Source of the DNA: Tenacibaculum haliotis
Lineage (GTDB): Bacteria; Bacteroidota; Bacteroidia; Flavobacteriales; Flavobacteriaceae
NCBI RefSeq assembly: GCF_025215075.1
Contig: NZ_JAOBTH010000029.1
Coordinates: forward strand, 248,001 to 312,000
DNA length: 64,000 nt
Direction of reading: 5' to 3'
Within the stretch, counting starts at the first letter, position 1. The number at the start of each line of letters is the position of its first letter. The translations under genes and the position numbers were made by a program. Shown here piece by piece: positions 52,878 through 62,730 of the stretch. Below the pieces are notes generated by a model. The model was given only the letters and a program-made list of their open reading frames with translations, was not told the origin of the DNA and made no database searches.

Positions 52878-54890
52878 TTATTTGTATGAACGTTGTTTTA
52901 GTTCAATATCGTTAAACTCTAATTCTTCTTTGTGTAAAACTGCCTCTGCAGGTTCTCCTTTATATTCCCATGCAGCAACGTAAGCATAATCACTATCGTT
53001 ACGTTTTGCCTCTCCTTTTTGTAAGCCGTCTAATTCAACAGACTCTTCTCTAAAATGACCACCACAAGATTCGTTTCTATTTAAAGCATCTTTTGCAAAC
53101 AATTCTCCTAATTCTAAGAAATCAGCCACACGACCAGCTTTCTCTAATTCAGGATTCATTTCGTTAGCATCTCCAGGAACTGTTACGTTTTTCCAGAAAT
53201 CTTCACGTAAAGCTTTAATTTCTGCCATTGCTTCTTTTAAACCTTGTTCGTTACGAGCCATTCCACATTTTTCCCACATAATTTTTCCTAATTTTTTGTG
53301 GTAATAATCTACTGAATGTTCTCCTTTATTGTTGATGAAGAAATCTACACGTTCTTTAACTTCTTTTTCAGCTTGTTCAAACTCTTTTGAATCTGTTGAT
53401 ATTTTTCCGGTACGGATGTCATCAGATAAATAATCTCCAATAGTATAAGGTAACACGAAATAACCATCAGCCAAACCTTGCATTAAAGCAGAAGCTCCTA
53501 AACGGTTAGCACCGTGATCAGAGAAGTTTGCTTCACCAATACAATACAATCCGTCAACAGTTGTCATTAAGTTATAATCAACCCAAACACCACCCATTGT
53601 ATAGTGGGTCGCAGGGTAAATCATCATTGGAGTTTCATATGGATTTTCATCTACAATCTTCTCGTACATCTGGAATAAGTTTCCATATTTAGCTTCAACA
53701 ATCGCTTGTCCTAATTCGTATACTTTTGCATCCGAAGGATTTGTAATATGCTGTAATTTAGCTTGTTCTTTTCCGTAACGGTCAATTGCCGATTTAAAAT
53801 CTAAATAAACAGCTTCACCAGTAGCATTTACACCGTAACCAGCATCACAACGCTCTTTTGCTGCTCTAGAGGCAACATCACGAGGTACTAAGTTACCAAA
53901 TGCAGGGTATCTTCTTTCTAAATAATAATCTCTTTCATCTTCGGTTAATTGAGTTGGTTTTTTACGACCTTCTCTAATAGCCAATACATCTTCCATGTTT
54001 TTAGGAACCCAAATACGACCATCATTACGTAATGATTCAGACATTAACGTTAACTTTGATTGATAATCACCTGAACGAGGAATACAAGTTGGGTGAATTT
54101 GTGTATAACAAGGGTTTGCGAAAAATGCTCCTTTTTTATGAATCTTCCAAGCTGCAGTTGCGTTTGATCCCATTGCGTTGGTTGATAAGAAATATACATT
54201 TCCGTATCCACCAGTAGCAATAACAACAGCATGTGCAGAATGGCGTTCAATTTCACCAGTAACTAAGTTACGAGCAATGATTCCACGAGCTTTTCCATCA
54301 ACTAAAACAACATCTAACATTTCGTGACGATTGAACATTTCAATCTTACCACGAGCAATTTGACGGTTCATTGCAGAATAAGCACCTAATAATAATTGTT
54401 GACCCGTTTGTCCTTTTGCATAAAAAGTACGAGAAACTAATACTCCACCAAATGAACGGTTGTCTAACAAACCACCATAATCACGAGCAAAAGGAACTCC
54501 TTGCGCTACACATTGATCAATAATATTTGCCGAAACTTCTGCCAAACGGTGTACGTTTGCTTCACGAGAACGGTAATCTCCTCCTTTTACAGTATCATAA
54601 AATAAACGGTAAAAAGAATCTCCATCACCTTGGTAATTTTTTGCTGCATTAATTCCTCCTTGTGCTGCAATTGAATGCGCTCTACGAGGAGAATCTTGAT
54701 ATGCAAATGCTTTTACGTTGTAGCCTAATTCAGCTAAAGTTGCTGAAGCAGAACCACCTGCTAAACCTGTACCAACTACAATAACATCAATGTTACGTTT
54801 GTTAGCCGGATTTACTAAATCGATATGATTTTTATAATCTGTCCATTTATCTTTTAATGGACCTTTTGGTATTTTTGAATCTAAAGCCAT
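52878..54890 (-). CDS. sdhA: Succinate dehydrogenase flavoprotein subunit
   Basis: A 670-aa protein of the fumarate reductase/succinate dehydrogenase family (long form typical of Bacteroidota). Covalent FAD site [21 protein letters not shown] fold [21 protein letters not shown], active-site [12 protein letters not shown] and the [20 protein letters not shown] segment. It oxidises succinate in the TCA cycle. 12 bp after sdhC. Confidence 0.95.
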   Translation of the reverse strand: MALDSKIPKGPLKDKWTDYKNHIDLVNPANKRNIDVIVVGTGLAGGSASATLAELGYNVKAFAYQDSPRRAHSIAAQGGINAAKNYQGDGDSFYRLFYDTVKGGDYRSREANVHRLAEVSANIIDQCVAQGVPFARDYGGLLDNRSFGGVLVSRTFYAKGQTGQQLLLGAYSAMNRQIARGKIEMFNRHEMLDVVLVDGKARGIIARNLVTGEIERHSAHAVVIATGGYGNVYFLSTNAMGSNATAAWKIHKKGAFFANPCYTQIHPTCIPRSGDYQSKLTLMSESLRNDGRIWVPKNMEDVLAIREGRKKPTQLTEDERDYYLERRYPAFGNLVPRDVASRAAKERCDAGYGVNATGEAVYLDFKSAIDRYGKEQAKLQHITNPSDAKVYELGQAIVEAKYGNLFQMYEKIVDENPYETPMMIYPATHYTMGGVWVDYNLMTTVDGLYCIGEANFSDHGANRLGASALMQGLADGYFVLPYTIGDYLSDDIRTGKISTDSKEFEQAEKEVKERVDFFINNKGEHSVDYYHKKLGKIMWEKCGMARNEQGLKEAMAEIKALREDFWKNVTVPGDANEMNPELEKAGRVADFLELGELFAKDALNRNESCGGHFREESVELDGLQKGEAKRNDSDYAYVAAWEYKGEPAEAVLHKEELEFNDIELKQRSYK

Positions 54891-54902
54891 ACTTGTTTCG
54901 TA

Positions 54903-55592
54903 TTAATGATTGAAATGATGAAATAAAGCAATGATGATAAATCCTACAGGAATACCAATTGCATACACTTTACAAAATGTTTTCAATCCTTTAGTGTATT
55001 TGTTATTTGCTCCAACCGATTGGAAAGCTGAAGTAAAACCGTGTAATAAATGCATCGATAAAAATACAAATGCTAAGATATAAGCTCCTACTCTAATAGG
55101 GTTTACAAATTTGTGTTGTAATTCTTCAAAGTATCTAAGTCCGCTATCAGCAACATTAGGGTCGATAAGACCAGACATATCTCCTTGAATAAATTTGGTG
55201 TTTAATTCTGGAAACCAGAAATCAATAAAGTGTAATACTACAAATGCTAAGATTGCGATACCAGACCAAATCATATTTCTACTCATCCAAGTAGAATTTG
55301 CTGCACCGTTATTTTTCGCATAACTAATTTTACGAGCACTGTTATTTTTTAATTCTAAGATGAATCCCATTACAAAGTGAAACACTACACCAATAATCAA
55401 GACTGGTTGCATAACATATTGAATTAACGGGTTGGTTCCCATAAAATGAGATAACTTGTTAAATGTTGCTCCGTTGTCAGGAAAAATTGAGGTGATGTTT
55501 ATTGCAAAATGTTGTAATAAAAAGAACATCAAGAAGAACGCCGAAAGTGCCATGGCAAATTTTCTTCCAATAGAAGATTTTAATAATCCCAT
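54903..55592 (-). CDS. sdhC: Succinate dehydrogenase cytochrome b subunit
   Basis: A 229-aa membrane protein with five helices, of the single-subunit cytochrome b558 type (family often labelled SdhC). Conserved His residues in HFAIN, HFVMGF, VLHFID and MHLLHGF are the likely haem ligands. I start at the ATG at 55592; a longer frame adds 11 residues that run into the promoter. First gene of sdhCAB. Confidence 0.9.
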   Translation of the reverse strand: MGLLKSSIGRKFAMALSAFFLMFFLLQHFAINITSIFPDNGATFNKLSHFMGTNPLIQYVMQPVLIIGVVFHFVMGFILELKNNSARKISYAKNNGAANSTWMSRNMIWSGIAILAFVVLHFIDFWFPELNTKFIQGDMSGLIDPNVADSGLRYFEELQHKFVNPIRVGAYILAFVFLSMHLLHGFTSAFQSVGANNKYTKGLKTFCKVYAIGIPVGFIIIALFHHFNH

Positions 55593-55622
55593 TATTTTGT
55601 TTGTTATATTAAATATATAACA

Positions 55623-55654
55623 CAAATTTAAGGGGTACGTACTACTTGCACAAA
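55623..55654 (-). promoter_or_regulatory. Promoter of the sdhCAB operon
   Basis: Minus strand TTTG (55654-55651), 20 nt, TAAATTTG (55630-55623), then the ATG at 55592. Perfect -33/-7 architecture for this phylum. Confidence 0.75.
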
Positions 55655-55729
55655 TTTTGCGAATTGTTTTATTAAATATTTAGAATGGGTTTAAATAGTT
55701 TTATTCTTTTTTAGTTTTTATTAATTAAT

Positions 55730-58066
55730 TTAAAATGATATTTTGTAACTTATATTAGGAATTAATAAAGCTTCTCTGTGTTCTTCTACTTTATTACTTT
55801 TAAGATTATAACGATGTCCTTGGTATTCTTTAAAGTTTGTTGCATTAAGAATTTTTAGTGATAGTCTTTGTGTTGTTTTCTTTTTGTACCATTCATAATT
55901 AACAGTAAAATGTGATATGAATCCAGCTTTAGTTTGTTCAGTAAATGGTGTTGTTTCATTGTAAATGGCATCTTTTTTATCTAAAGAAGCGGCATTATCA
56001 ATAATAGAATGTCTATCACCACCTTGATAACTTAATTTAAAATTTACACCAAGTAAATTTTGTTTATGCTTTCCGATTCTAAACTCTTTACCAACCAAAG
56101 CATTAAATAAGTAGTTTTTATTGTAACGAGTGTTATACCATTTTTCAGAATCCGTTTTGTATTTAGAATTAAAAACAGCACCAGATATTAAATAGTAAAA
56201 ACCATTGTTAATATATTGTTCTAGCGTTAAATCTAGCCCGTAATTCTTCCCTTTTCCTGAATTAATATAAGTATCATTAATAAACCAATCGCTTTGTAAG
56301 TTTAAAAGTGAGGTTGTACTATTTTCAATAATAGGAATGTTATAGAGATGTTGATAATATGCTTCGATTTTTAAATGTAACTTTTCTGTAATGTTCCAAT
56401 CATATGCCAATACAAAATGATGTGCTTTTGAAAAATCTAAGTCTTTGTTAGCTTGTAAAGAGGTTGAGTTTATTGTATTTGCAAAATAGATATTCAAGGC
56501 TTCAATTCTACTGTGTAGTCCGTAACCAAAACTTAATTTATTATTTTCGTTTAATTGATAACTTAAACCAAGGCGAGGTTCAATTGTAAAATTATTATTT
56601 AACGTAAATAATTGCGTATTTATACCAGCGTTTATTTTCCATTTTTTTAAGGAAAAAGAAGAGTTTGTATAGGCAGAGGCTAAAGAGGTAAAACCATTTT
56701 CTGAAACTATGGATTTTAGATTATTGGTGCTATCATCAGTTTCTTTTAAATCTATATTATAACCTAAACCTCTTATGGTAACACCTGTTTTGTTTGTGTG
56801 TTTTGAACTAAATTTTTTATTAAGGAAAGATTTAAAAGTAATATTATAATTACTATTATCTATTTTGTTTTTTGGTTGTAATATTGATGCATTGTCAAGT
56901 CTATCGGTTTTTAAGTTTAGACCATTTGTTGATACTGCTAAAGTCGTATTTAAATAAGCCAAATTTTTAAATACAATTTTATGATTTATTCCAAACGCAC
57001 CCATATATTGTTTTGCTTTTTGTTTTTCAATATCTGTATAATAGTTACGTTCATTTACTTTAGTTTTTGGTGAACTTCCCGATTTATCTAGCAAGCCAAT
57101 TCCCCAAACAGAAAATTTACCAGATTTTTTGGTGTGAAAGTTTAATTTAAAAGATAAGTCTTGGTAGTTTGTTCCTTTAGCATCTTCTGGAAGTAGCGAT
57201 GACATTAACGCTAGTGTAGAATATCTGTAATTTACTAAGTAAGAAGAGTTATTACTTTTTGTTAAGGGGCCTTCTGATGCAAAATCGAGCCCAATAGCAC
57301 CAACCTCTATACTGTGTTCATGTTTTGAATTATTCCCTTTTCGCATTCTAATATCAAAAACACCAGATAACGCATTATTGTATTCTGCAGGAAAAGCACC
57401 TGTGTAAAAATCAGAATTTGCTAATAAATTACTGCTTAAAGCTGTTAGTCCACCACCACCAAAAACACCTAAATTTGCAAAATGATTAGGGTTTGGTATT
57501 TCTATTCCTTCAATTTTCCATTGTAAAAATTTTGGAGCATTACCTCTTATTACAATAGCGTTATTACCAACGCTACTAGAAACACCCGGAAAAGAAGAGG
57601 CTAAGCGAGCAGGGTCGTCAAACCCTCCTGCGTATCTATTTGCTTCTTCAACACTTAGCATTCGAGCACTAACTGTTGCCATTTTATTAATTGGTTTTTC
57701 TTTAACAACTTTTGGTTTTAAAACTACCTCATCTAGGGAGTAGGCGTTTTCGGTAAGTCCAATTGATAATATAACCTCTTTAGATGATGTAACAACAACC
57801 TCTGGTTTTATAATTGCTTCATAGCCTATGTGAGATATTTCTAAATCATATCGACCAATGGGAACGTTTTTAATAGTAAAGGCTCCATTAAAATCAGAAA
57901 CAACTCCTATGGCTGGATCTGTATTAAGAAGTACTATTGATACACCTGGAATTGGTTGTTGAGAGGAAGTGTCTACTATTTTTCCTTTAATATTTTGTGT
58001 TAAACTTTGGGCATTTAAAATAAGTGATAAAAACAAAAAGAAGGGCACTGAAATATACTTATGCAT
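55730..58066 (-). CDS. TonB-dependent receptor with carboxypeptidase-regulatory domain
   Basis: A 778-aa outer-membrane receptor: signal peptide (cut after SLILNAQ, residue 19), carboxypeptidase-regulatory-like domain (about 25-110: GKIVDTSSQQPIPGVSIVLL), plug domain (about 135-240, AGGFDDPARLASSFPGVSSS), then a 22-strand-type barrel with an aromatic C terminus (ISYKISF). No SusD partner follows, so a siderophore, vitamin, peptide or metal ligand is possible. A -7 box TAATTTTG (58099-58092) lies 26 bp upstream. The membrane AraC regulator gene stands just upstream and may control it. Confidence 0.85.
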   Translation of the reverse strand: MHKYISVPFFLFLSLILNAQSLTQNIKGKIVDTSSQQPIPGVSIVLLNTDPAIGVVSDFNGAFTIKNVPIGRYDLEISHIGYEAIIKPEVVVTSSKEVILSIGLTENAYSLDEVVLKPKVVKEKPINKMATVSARMLSVEEANRYAGGFDDPARLASSFPGVSSSVGNNAIVIRGNAPKFLQWKIEGIEIPNPNHFANLGVFGGGGLTALSSNLLANSDFYTGAFPAEYNNALSGVFDIRMRKGNNSKHEHSIEVGAIGLDFASEGPLTKSNNSSYLVNYRYSTLALMSSLLPEDAKGTNYQDLSFKLNFHTKKSGKFSVWGIGLLDKSGSSPKTKVNERNYYTDIEKQKAKQYMGAFGINHKIVFKNLAYLNTTLAVSTNGLNLKTDRLDNASILQPKNKIDNSNYNITFKSFLNKKFSSKHTNKTGVTIRGLGYNIDLKETDDSTNNLKSIVSENGFTSLASAYTNSSFSLKKWKINAGINTQLFTLNNNFTIEPRLGLSYQLNENNKLSFGYGLHSRIEALNIYFANTINSTSLQANKDLDFSKAHHFVLAYDWNITEKLHLKIEAYYQHLYNIPIIENSTTSLLNLQSDWFINDTYINSGKGKNYGLDLTLEQYINNGFYYLISGAVFNSKYKTDSEKWYNTRYNKNYLFNALVGKEFRIGKHKQNLLGVNFKLSYQGGDRHSIIDNAASLDKKDAIYNETTPFTEQTKAGFISHFTVNYEWYKKKTTQRLSLKILNATNFKEYQGHRYNLKSNKVEEHREALLIPNISYKISF

Positions 58067-58206
58067 TCTGAGTCGTAATTTATGTGAGTTACAAAATTAG
58101 TACGACTGCTAGTTTTTTATGTTCTGAGTTATCTAATCGAACCAATTTTCAACCCGATCGTAATCAGTTGTTTTTTAAGTTGTTGATGTGTTTTTTTGGT
58201 GCGTGT

Positions 58207-59304
58207 TTATAAAGAAGAACTACTTTTTTTGAATTCAGAAGGTGTTTGAGCGCTAATTTTTTTAAAGGTAGTATTGAATGAAGTCTTAGAGTTGAAACCA
58301 GATTCATAAGCAATGACAAGAATAGATATATGGTTGTAGTCTTTGTTTAAAAGTAGTTCTTTTACTCTTTGAACTCTGTATCTATTAACGAACCAAAAGA
58401 AATTTTCATTGAACCCTACGTTAATTACATATGAAAGTTGATGAGGAGTAATTTTTATCAATTTAGCTAAGCTTACCAGCGTTAATTCTGTATCGAGATA
58501 AGGTTTTTTATTTTCCATAACATCAATAAGTTTAGATTTGGTAAGTACTAAATTTTCATCTGAAATAATTTTCCTTTTTTTTGGTGTGGGTTGTTGTTCG
58601 GTTTTAATAATAAGATTCCTTTCTTTTTCATTTAAAAGAAAAATTTCTTTTTGCTTAAGTGTATTAGAGGCAACAAAAAATATAATTAGTATCGATACAA
58701 TATTGGCCATTACATTTAAATATTCTCCATTAAAAGCTAAATTGTAAATCCCGATAAAAATACTAAGTAAAAATATAGCAATAATAATATACTCTATCCA
58801 TTTAAGATCTACTTCGTTTGTATTAGATGAGAATAAGCGAATACTCTTTTTGTGATGTTGAATCTTTATGTAAGAATATATAGTGAAATATAGTGCCTGA
58901 ATAATAATGAGTATACTTAATAAAGAAGGTATTAAGGTATTGTGTTTGTTGTAATTTTGAAAAATTAAACCAATAAGGAATGTGAAAGGTAAGATAGTGT
59001 ATATGAGTTCCTTTTTTTTGAATTTAAAATCTGGATTTGAATAATATTCGATGCTAAAATAAAAGACCAAAGGTGTTAGAAACTGAAAGAATCGAAGCGG
59101 TATTAAGGGTATATTATTAAGTGGATTAAAACTTGTTAGAATAAATATTTCCTCAAGCCAAAAAGTAGACCATAAAAAAAGAAATACGCCGAACCATAAA
59201 TTTGCTTTTTTATTAACTTTTAATGGATTTATGATTAATAGAAATGAAAGCAAAATTAGAGCACCGTATATAATAATTAGTATGAATGAATTTATTCCGC
59301 TCAT
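58207..59304 (-). CDS. Membrane-anchored AraC-family regulator
   Basis: A 365-aa protein: eight hydrophobic segments in residues about 1-210 (a 7TMR-DISM-like or unnamed sensor region), then a linker and two helix-turn-helix motifs of the AraC/XylS type (about 255-362: ISVLVIAYESGFNSKTSFNTTFKKISAQTPSEFKK). This form is common in Bacteroidota and often stands next to the receptor gene it regulates. The ligand could be sensed directly in the membrane. Confidence 0.85.
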   Translation of the reverse strand: MSGINSFILIIIYGALILLSFLLIINPLKVNKKANLWFGVFLFLWSTFWLEEIFILTSFNPLNNIPLIPLRFFQFLTPLVFYFSIEYYSNPDFKFKKKELIYTILPFTFLIGLIFQNYNKHNTLIPSLLSILIIIQALYFTIYSYIKIQHHKKSIRLFSSNTNEVDLKWIEYIIIAIFLLSIFIGIYNLAFNGEYLNVMANIVSILIIFFVASNTLKQKEIFLLNEKERNLIIKTEQQPTPKKRKIISDENLVLTKSKLIDVMENKKPYLDTELTLVSLAKLIKITPHQLSYVINVGFNENFFWFVNRYRVQRVKELLLNKDYNHISILVIAYESGFNSKTSFNTTFKKISAQTPSEFKKSSSSL

Positions 59305-59375
59305 TAATATCTTTTGTTAGCTATGTTCTATGGTTTATGTAAGCAATAACGAAGTTATTAGAAAAAAATTGAAAA

Positions 59376-60056
59376 TCAAATTAAACTTAGCAAGGTGGCA
59401 AGCTCTTTTGGTTTTTCTAGAGGAATCATATGTCCACAATTTTTAATAAAAAGATACTTTCCTTTGTGTATTTTATTAGCGAATTCTTTTAAAATTGTAG
59501 CAGAAGCAAATAGATCGTTTTCAGCAGCAATAAATATTATAGGTGTATGTAGTTCAGAAACTTGTTTAGCTATGTTTAGTCTAGAAGATGTGGTTTTTAA
59601 TTGACGAATTAAAACGGATTTACCTAAATCAGTATCCATTTTTTTTATAACTGATATAATTGTTTCGTTTTTGTGATTACGAGGGTGTAAAAATTGTTGA
59701 ATTCTTTGTTTTGATATCCCTTTATAGGTGTGTTTTTCTAAAAAATCAATGGTGCTTTTTCGTAATTGAATTTCCTTTTCATTTAATCCGTTTACATCTG
59801 CGGCAATAATTACTAGTCTTTTTATCTTTTCAGGATAATGAACTGCAAAGTTTAATGCAGAAAACCCACCTAAAGAAAACCCTACAATTATAGCAGGGGC
59901 ATTAATTTTGGAAAGAATTATTTTATTTATTTCATCAAAAGATGTTGCAGAAGTAATATCAATATGAACAGGTGTTACGTTTTTTAAATTAGGAAAAACG
60001 AATTGCCATAAATCTACTGTACACATGGTACCAGAAATAAAATATACTTTTTGCAT
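59376..60056 (-). CDS. Alpha/beta hydrolase
   Basis: A 226-aa alpha/beta-hydrolase: nucleophile elbow GFSLGG with Ser61, acid in AAENDLF and a C-terminal His in NCGHMIPLEKP. Possible esterase, lipase or C-C hydrolase; the substrate is not apparent. The start at 60056 abuts the DUF6973 stop at 60057, so these two are one operon. Confidence 0.8.
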   Translation of the reverse strand: MQKVYFISGTMCTVDLWQFVFPNLKNVTPVHIDITSATSFDEINKIILSKINAPAIIVGFSLGGFSALNFAVHYPEKIKRLVIIAADVNGLNEKEIQLRKSTIDFLEKHTYKGISKQRIQQFLHPRNHKNETIISVIKKMDTDLGKSVLIRQLKTTSSRLNIAKQVSELHTPIIFIAAENDLFASATILKEFANKIHKGKYLFIKNCGHMIPLEKPKELATLLSLI

Positions 60057-60677
60057 TTATTGTTTATAATTAGAATTTACCAAGCATTTATTATTTTCCC
60101 ATTTTCCTTTTAAAAATTCCTTAGATATCGGTTTATTATCACAGGTTAAAAAATTACCTATAGTATCTTTTTTAAGAACTCTTAATTCCCCAGCGTGAAT
60201 GGCATTTATAACACGATAAATTAATCCTTTTTTAGAAGTTTTTATCCCTTTTTTAGTAAGATATAACCCGATGTTATTATTAAATAAATCCATCGTTGAC
60301 GCTATTTTATCAGGTACAATTCCATCTTCTAGTTTATGTTTTTTATACGTTTTATAGTTTTCTTTTTCATGTGCTTTACCTAAAGAACGAGCTGCATTCT
60401 TACCTATTTTTTGCTGTAAAAGCGCCATCCAAAAAGCATGACGAAAGGCATCTACTTGTCCGCCAGAAGCGTCGCCATCTAATAAAGGTGATTTTTTAAT
60501 TGAATCGGCTATTCTATAAGCTTCCTTAGAAACCATCAGTGCTTTATTTGCCTTAAAAGGATGGAATAAAACCCATATTTTTTTTGGAGGCGAAAGTTTT
60601 TTGAATTGCTTCCAATTAGATTGTGAGACTAAAATGGTACTAAAAAACAGTAAACCGATAAATAAATAATCCCGCAT
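60057..60677 (-). CDS. DUF6973 protein, secreted
   Basis: A 206-aa protein with a signal peptide (cut near ILVSQ, residue 19). Conserved core GGQVDAFRHAFWMALL, then KAHEKENYKTYK and MDLFNNNIGLYL, with His/Glu/Asp residues that look like a metal or catalytic site. The family is uncharacterised; I infer an extracellular or periplasmic enzyme. A broken copy of its 5' half is at 63305-63550. Its promoter has a -7 box TATATTTG (60707-60700). Confidence 0.75.
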   Translation of the reverse strand: MRDYLFIGLLFFSTILVSQSNWKQFKKLSPPKKIWVLFHPFKANKALMVSKEAYRIADSIKKSPLLDGDASGGQVDAFRHAFWMALLQQKIGKNAARSLGKAHEKENYKTYKKHKLEDGIVPDKIASTMDLFNNNIGLYLTKKGIKTSKKGLIYRVINAIHAGELRVLKKDTIGNFLTCDNKPISKEFLKGKWENNKCLVNSNYKQ

Positions 60678-60765
60678 TAAAATAGTTTATATTTTAATTC
60701 AAATATAGTTTAGTTTCTGTTAGCTAATTGTATTTTTTCGACCAAGAATAAAACTATGTAAAACA

Positions 60766-61611
60766 ATGGCCATTCAAGATATAAGGACTTATAAATATCA
60801 AGATATTTTTTCATTGCAAACTGTAGCATTTGAAAAAGCTTGTGTGGTAAATAAACCACAACAAATAAGTGTGTATAAAATTTTTTGGATTAAAGAAGGA
60901 ACAGGAACGTATAATATTGATTTCGAATCGTATTCTTTTGATGGTGGAGTTTTGTTTTTTTTATCACCAGGGCAAGTTTTTTCGGTAGATTCTGAAAAGA
61001 TTAGTGAAGCCTATCAATTAAGTTTTATTCAAGATTTTTATTGTATTCAAACGCACGATTCAGAAATTGCCTGTAATGGGGTATTATTTAATAATGTGTA
61101 TGAAACCCCATTTGTAAAACCAAATGAGAAGGATATTTTAAAATTAAGTTTGATAATTGACAATTTGATAGATGAATTCGAGAATACAGAAACTGCCCAA
61201 TATGATATGTTACAAGCCTATTTAAAGCAGTTTATTATACATTCCGTTCGCATACGAAAAGAATATCATGTTGTAAAAGAAGATATAGAAACTAAGTTAT
61301 TTAAAGATTTTAGTTTGTTAGTAGAGCAGAATTTTAAAAAATTACATAGTGTAACTGATTACGCAAATCGTTTAGGAATTTCTCCAAAGTCATTAACAAA
61401 GCACTTTCAAAAAACAAAAACTGATACTCCGAGTGACTTTATTAAAAATAGAATTATAATTGAAGCAAAACGTCAATTACTCTACTCTACAGAAGCCATT
61501 AAAAATATTGCTTTCGATTTAGGTTTTAATGACCCGGCTTATTTTTCACGTTTTTTTACCAAAGCGACAGGGCAATCTCCAAAACAATTTCAGCAAGATC
61601 AAAAAACATAA
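60766..61611 (+). CDS. AraC-family transcriptional regulator, cupin type
   Basis: A 281-aa soluble regulator: N-terminal cupin-like AraC ligand-binding domain (about 15-160: YKIFWIKEGTGTYNIDFESYSFDGGVLFFLSPGQVF), then two HTH motifs (about 190-278: VTDYANRLGISPKSLTKHFQKT and IKNIAFDLGFNDPAYFSRFFTKATGQSPKQF). It probably controls the genes after it (34-aa protein, AhpD-like, cupredoxin). A terminator and copy 1 of the G-run repeat follow. Confidence 0.85.
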   Translation: MAIQDIRTYKYQDIFSLQTVAFEKACVVNKPQQISVYKIFWIKEGTGTYNIDFESYSFDGGVLFFLSPGQVFSVDSEKISEAYQLSFIQDFYCIQTHDSEIACNGVLFNNVYETPFVKPNEKDILKLSLIIDNLIDEFENTETAQYDMLQAYLKQFIIHSVRIRKEYHVVKEDIETKLFKDFSLLVEQNFKKLHSVTDYANRLGISPKSLTKHFQKTKTDTPSDFIKNRIIIEAKRQLLYSTEAIKNIAFDLGFNDPAYFSRFFTKATGQSPKQFQQDQKT

Positions 61612-61619
61612 ACACCTTT

Positions 61620-61755
61620 AAATATAAAACAAAAAAACTCGTAACACACAAGGGCTACGAGTAAGAATTTTTTCATTAAGGGGATGTTATTATTTATGGG
61701 GTGCAATATATAGGGGGTGCATTACATGTAATAACATTACAAATATATGGGCATT
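61620..61755 (+). repeat. G-run repeat, copy 1
   Basis: It begins as an intrinsic terminator with the loop TAACACACAAG, then AAGGGGATGTTATTATTTATGGGG with further G runs (GGGGG near 61714). An inner inverted repeat is ATGTTATTA / TAATAACAT. The order of parts is the same as in copies 2 and 3, but G-run spacing differs. Confidence 0.6.
61637..61676 (+). terminator. Intrinsic terminator of the araC-type gene
   Basis: Stem ACTCGTA / TACGAGT with a 12-nt loop (ACACACAAGGGC), followed by AAGAATTTTTTC. Confidence 0.7.
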
Positions 61756-61960
61756 TTATAATTCCCACATTAACATGTGTTTATAATTATTAAAAAGCTC
61801 ACAACACAACTGAGTTCCAATTAGCCTAGTGTTTACATGTGTTTTCCTTGATGTCCAAGTTATAAGAACCTTTGTCCATTTTTAAAACCTTCTTCTCATC
61901 GCATCTTTGTACCATAATTATTAGCCAATGGTTTTTACGGTTAATTTAAAAGATAAAATT

Positions 61961-62065
61961 ATGAAAACAACAGAAAATAATCAATGCCCAAATTGTTGGG
62001 GATATCAAGAATACAATGAGCAATTTCCTGAAAGAGAAATGTGTAATTGTGAAGAAACAAAATAA
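61961..62065 (+). CDS. 34-aa Cys-rich small protein (CPNC...CNC)
   Basis: A tiny gene not covered by length-based gene finding. It starts MKTTENNQCPNCWGYQEYNE and ends with MCNCEETK; the four Cys (CPNC and CNC) suggest a zinc-ribbon-like fold. It sits 21 bp upstream of the AhpD-like gene and 17 bp after a plausible A-rich ribosome-binding region (TTAAAAGATAAAATT). I believe that similar small proteins precede AhpD-like genes in other Bacteroidota, which would support it. Confidence 0.7.
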   Translation: MKTTENNQCPNCWGYQEYNEQFPEREMCNCEETK

Positions 62066-62086
62066 TAATTTTAAAAACATACAAAG

Positions 62087-62644
62087 ATGAGTACGAGAAT
62101 TAAAACATTAAATCCAGAAACAACAACAGGTAAATCCAAAGAATTATTTGATGCCGTTCAAAACAAATTAGGATTTATTCCTAACCTAATTAAAGTATTT
62201 GGTAATTCACCAGCAACATTACAAACCTATTTAAGTTTAGGGGAATTAACTGCAAGTGGAAACTTCTCAAATAAATTTAGAGAGCAGTTGGCATTGGCAA
62301 TTGCTGAAGAAAACGAATGTAACTATTGTTTATCTGCACATACTGCAATTGGTAAAATGAATGGTTTAACCGATGCTGAAACGGAACAAAACAGACAAGG
62401 TTTAGCTACTGATGAAAAAGTACAAGCGGGTTTAAATTTTGCACAAAGTGTTACTAAGAATAGAGGTGTTGTAAGTTCTGATGAAATAGCAGCAGCAAAA
62501 ATAGCTGGATATAATGATAGTGATATTTTAGAAATCGTATTAAACGTAGTTTCTAATACATTAACAAACTATGTAAACCATATCGCAAATACAGAAGTTG
62601 ATTTTCCAAGTGTAGAAGCTGGTAAGTTTACAGTAAAAGCTTAA
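62087..62644 (+). CDS. Carboxymuconolactone decarboxylase / AhpD-family protein
   Basis: A 185-aa protein of the CMD/AhpD alkylhydroperoxidase family: active-site CxxC plus His in ECNYCLSAHTAIGK and the N-terminal PNLIKVFGNSPATLQTYLSL. Peroxidase-type members reduce alkyl or lipid hydroperoxides, so with the cupredoxin behind it the locus may answer oxidative or copper stress. 21 bp after the 34-aa gene. Confidence 0.88.
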   Translation: MSTRIKTLNPETTTGKSKELFDAVQNKLGFIPNLIKVFGNSPATLQTYLSLGELTASGNFSNKFREQLALAIAEENECNYCLSAHTAIGKMNGLTDAETEQNRQGLATDEKVQAGLNFAQSVTKNRGVVSSDEIAAAKIAGYNDSDILEIVLNVVSNTLTNYVNHIANTEVDFPSVEAGKFTVKA

Positions 62645-62730
62645 TAAAAATTTGAAAAGTTTATTTATGACAAATTAGTTATAGTAAATCTCATTCCTTA
62701 AATAAATATATAATTATAAAACCCAATCAA

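Larger units (their letters stand above)
61612..61960. other. Intergenic region with terminator, G-run repeat and possible AraC operators
   Basis: This 349-bp stretch holds the terminator at 61637-61676, copy 1 of the G-run repeat, and two copies of ACATGTGTTT (61773-61782, 61835-61844) 62 bp apart. The first lies beside the inverted repeat CACAT-TAAC-ATGTG (61766-61779). These are candidate sites for the AraC regulator encoded just upstream. I see no gene here. Confidence 0.6.
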
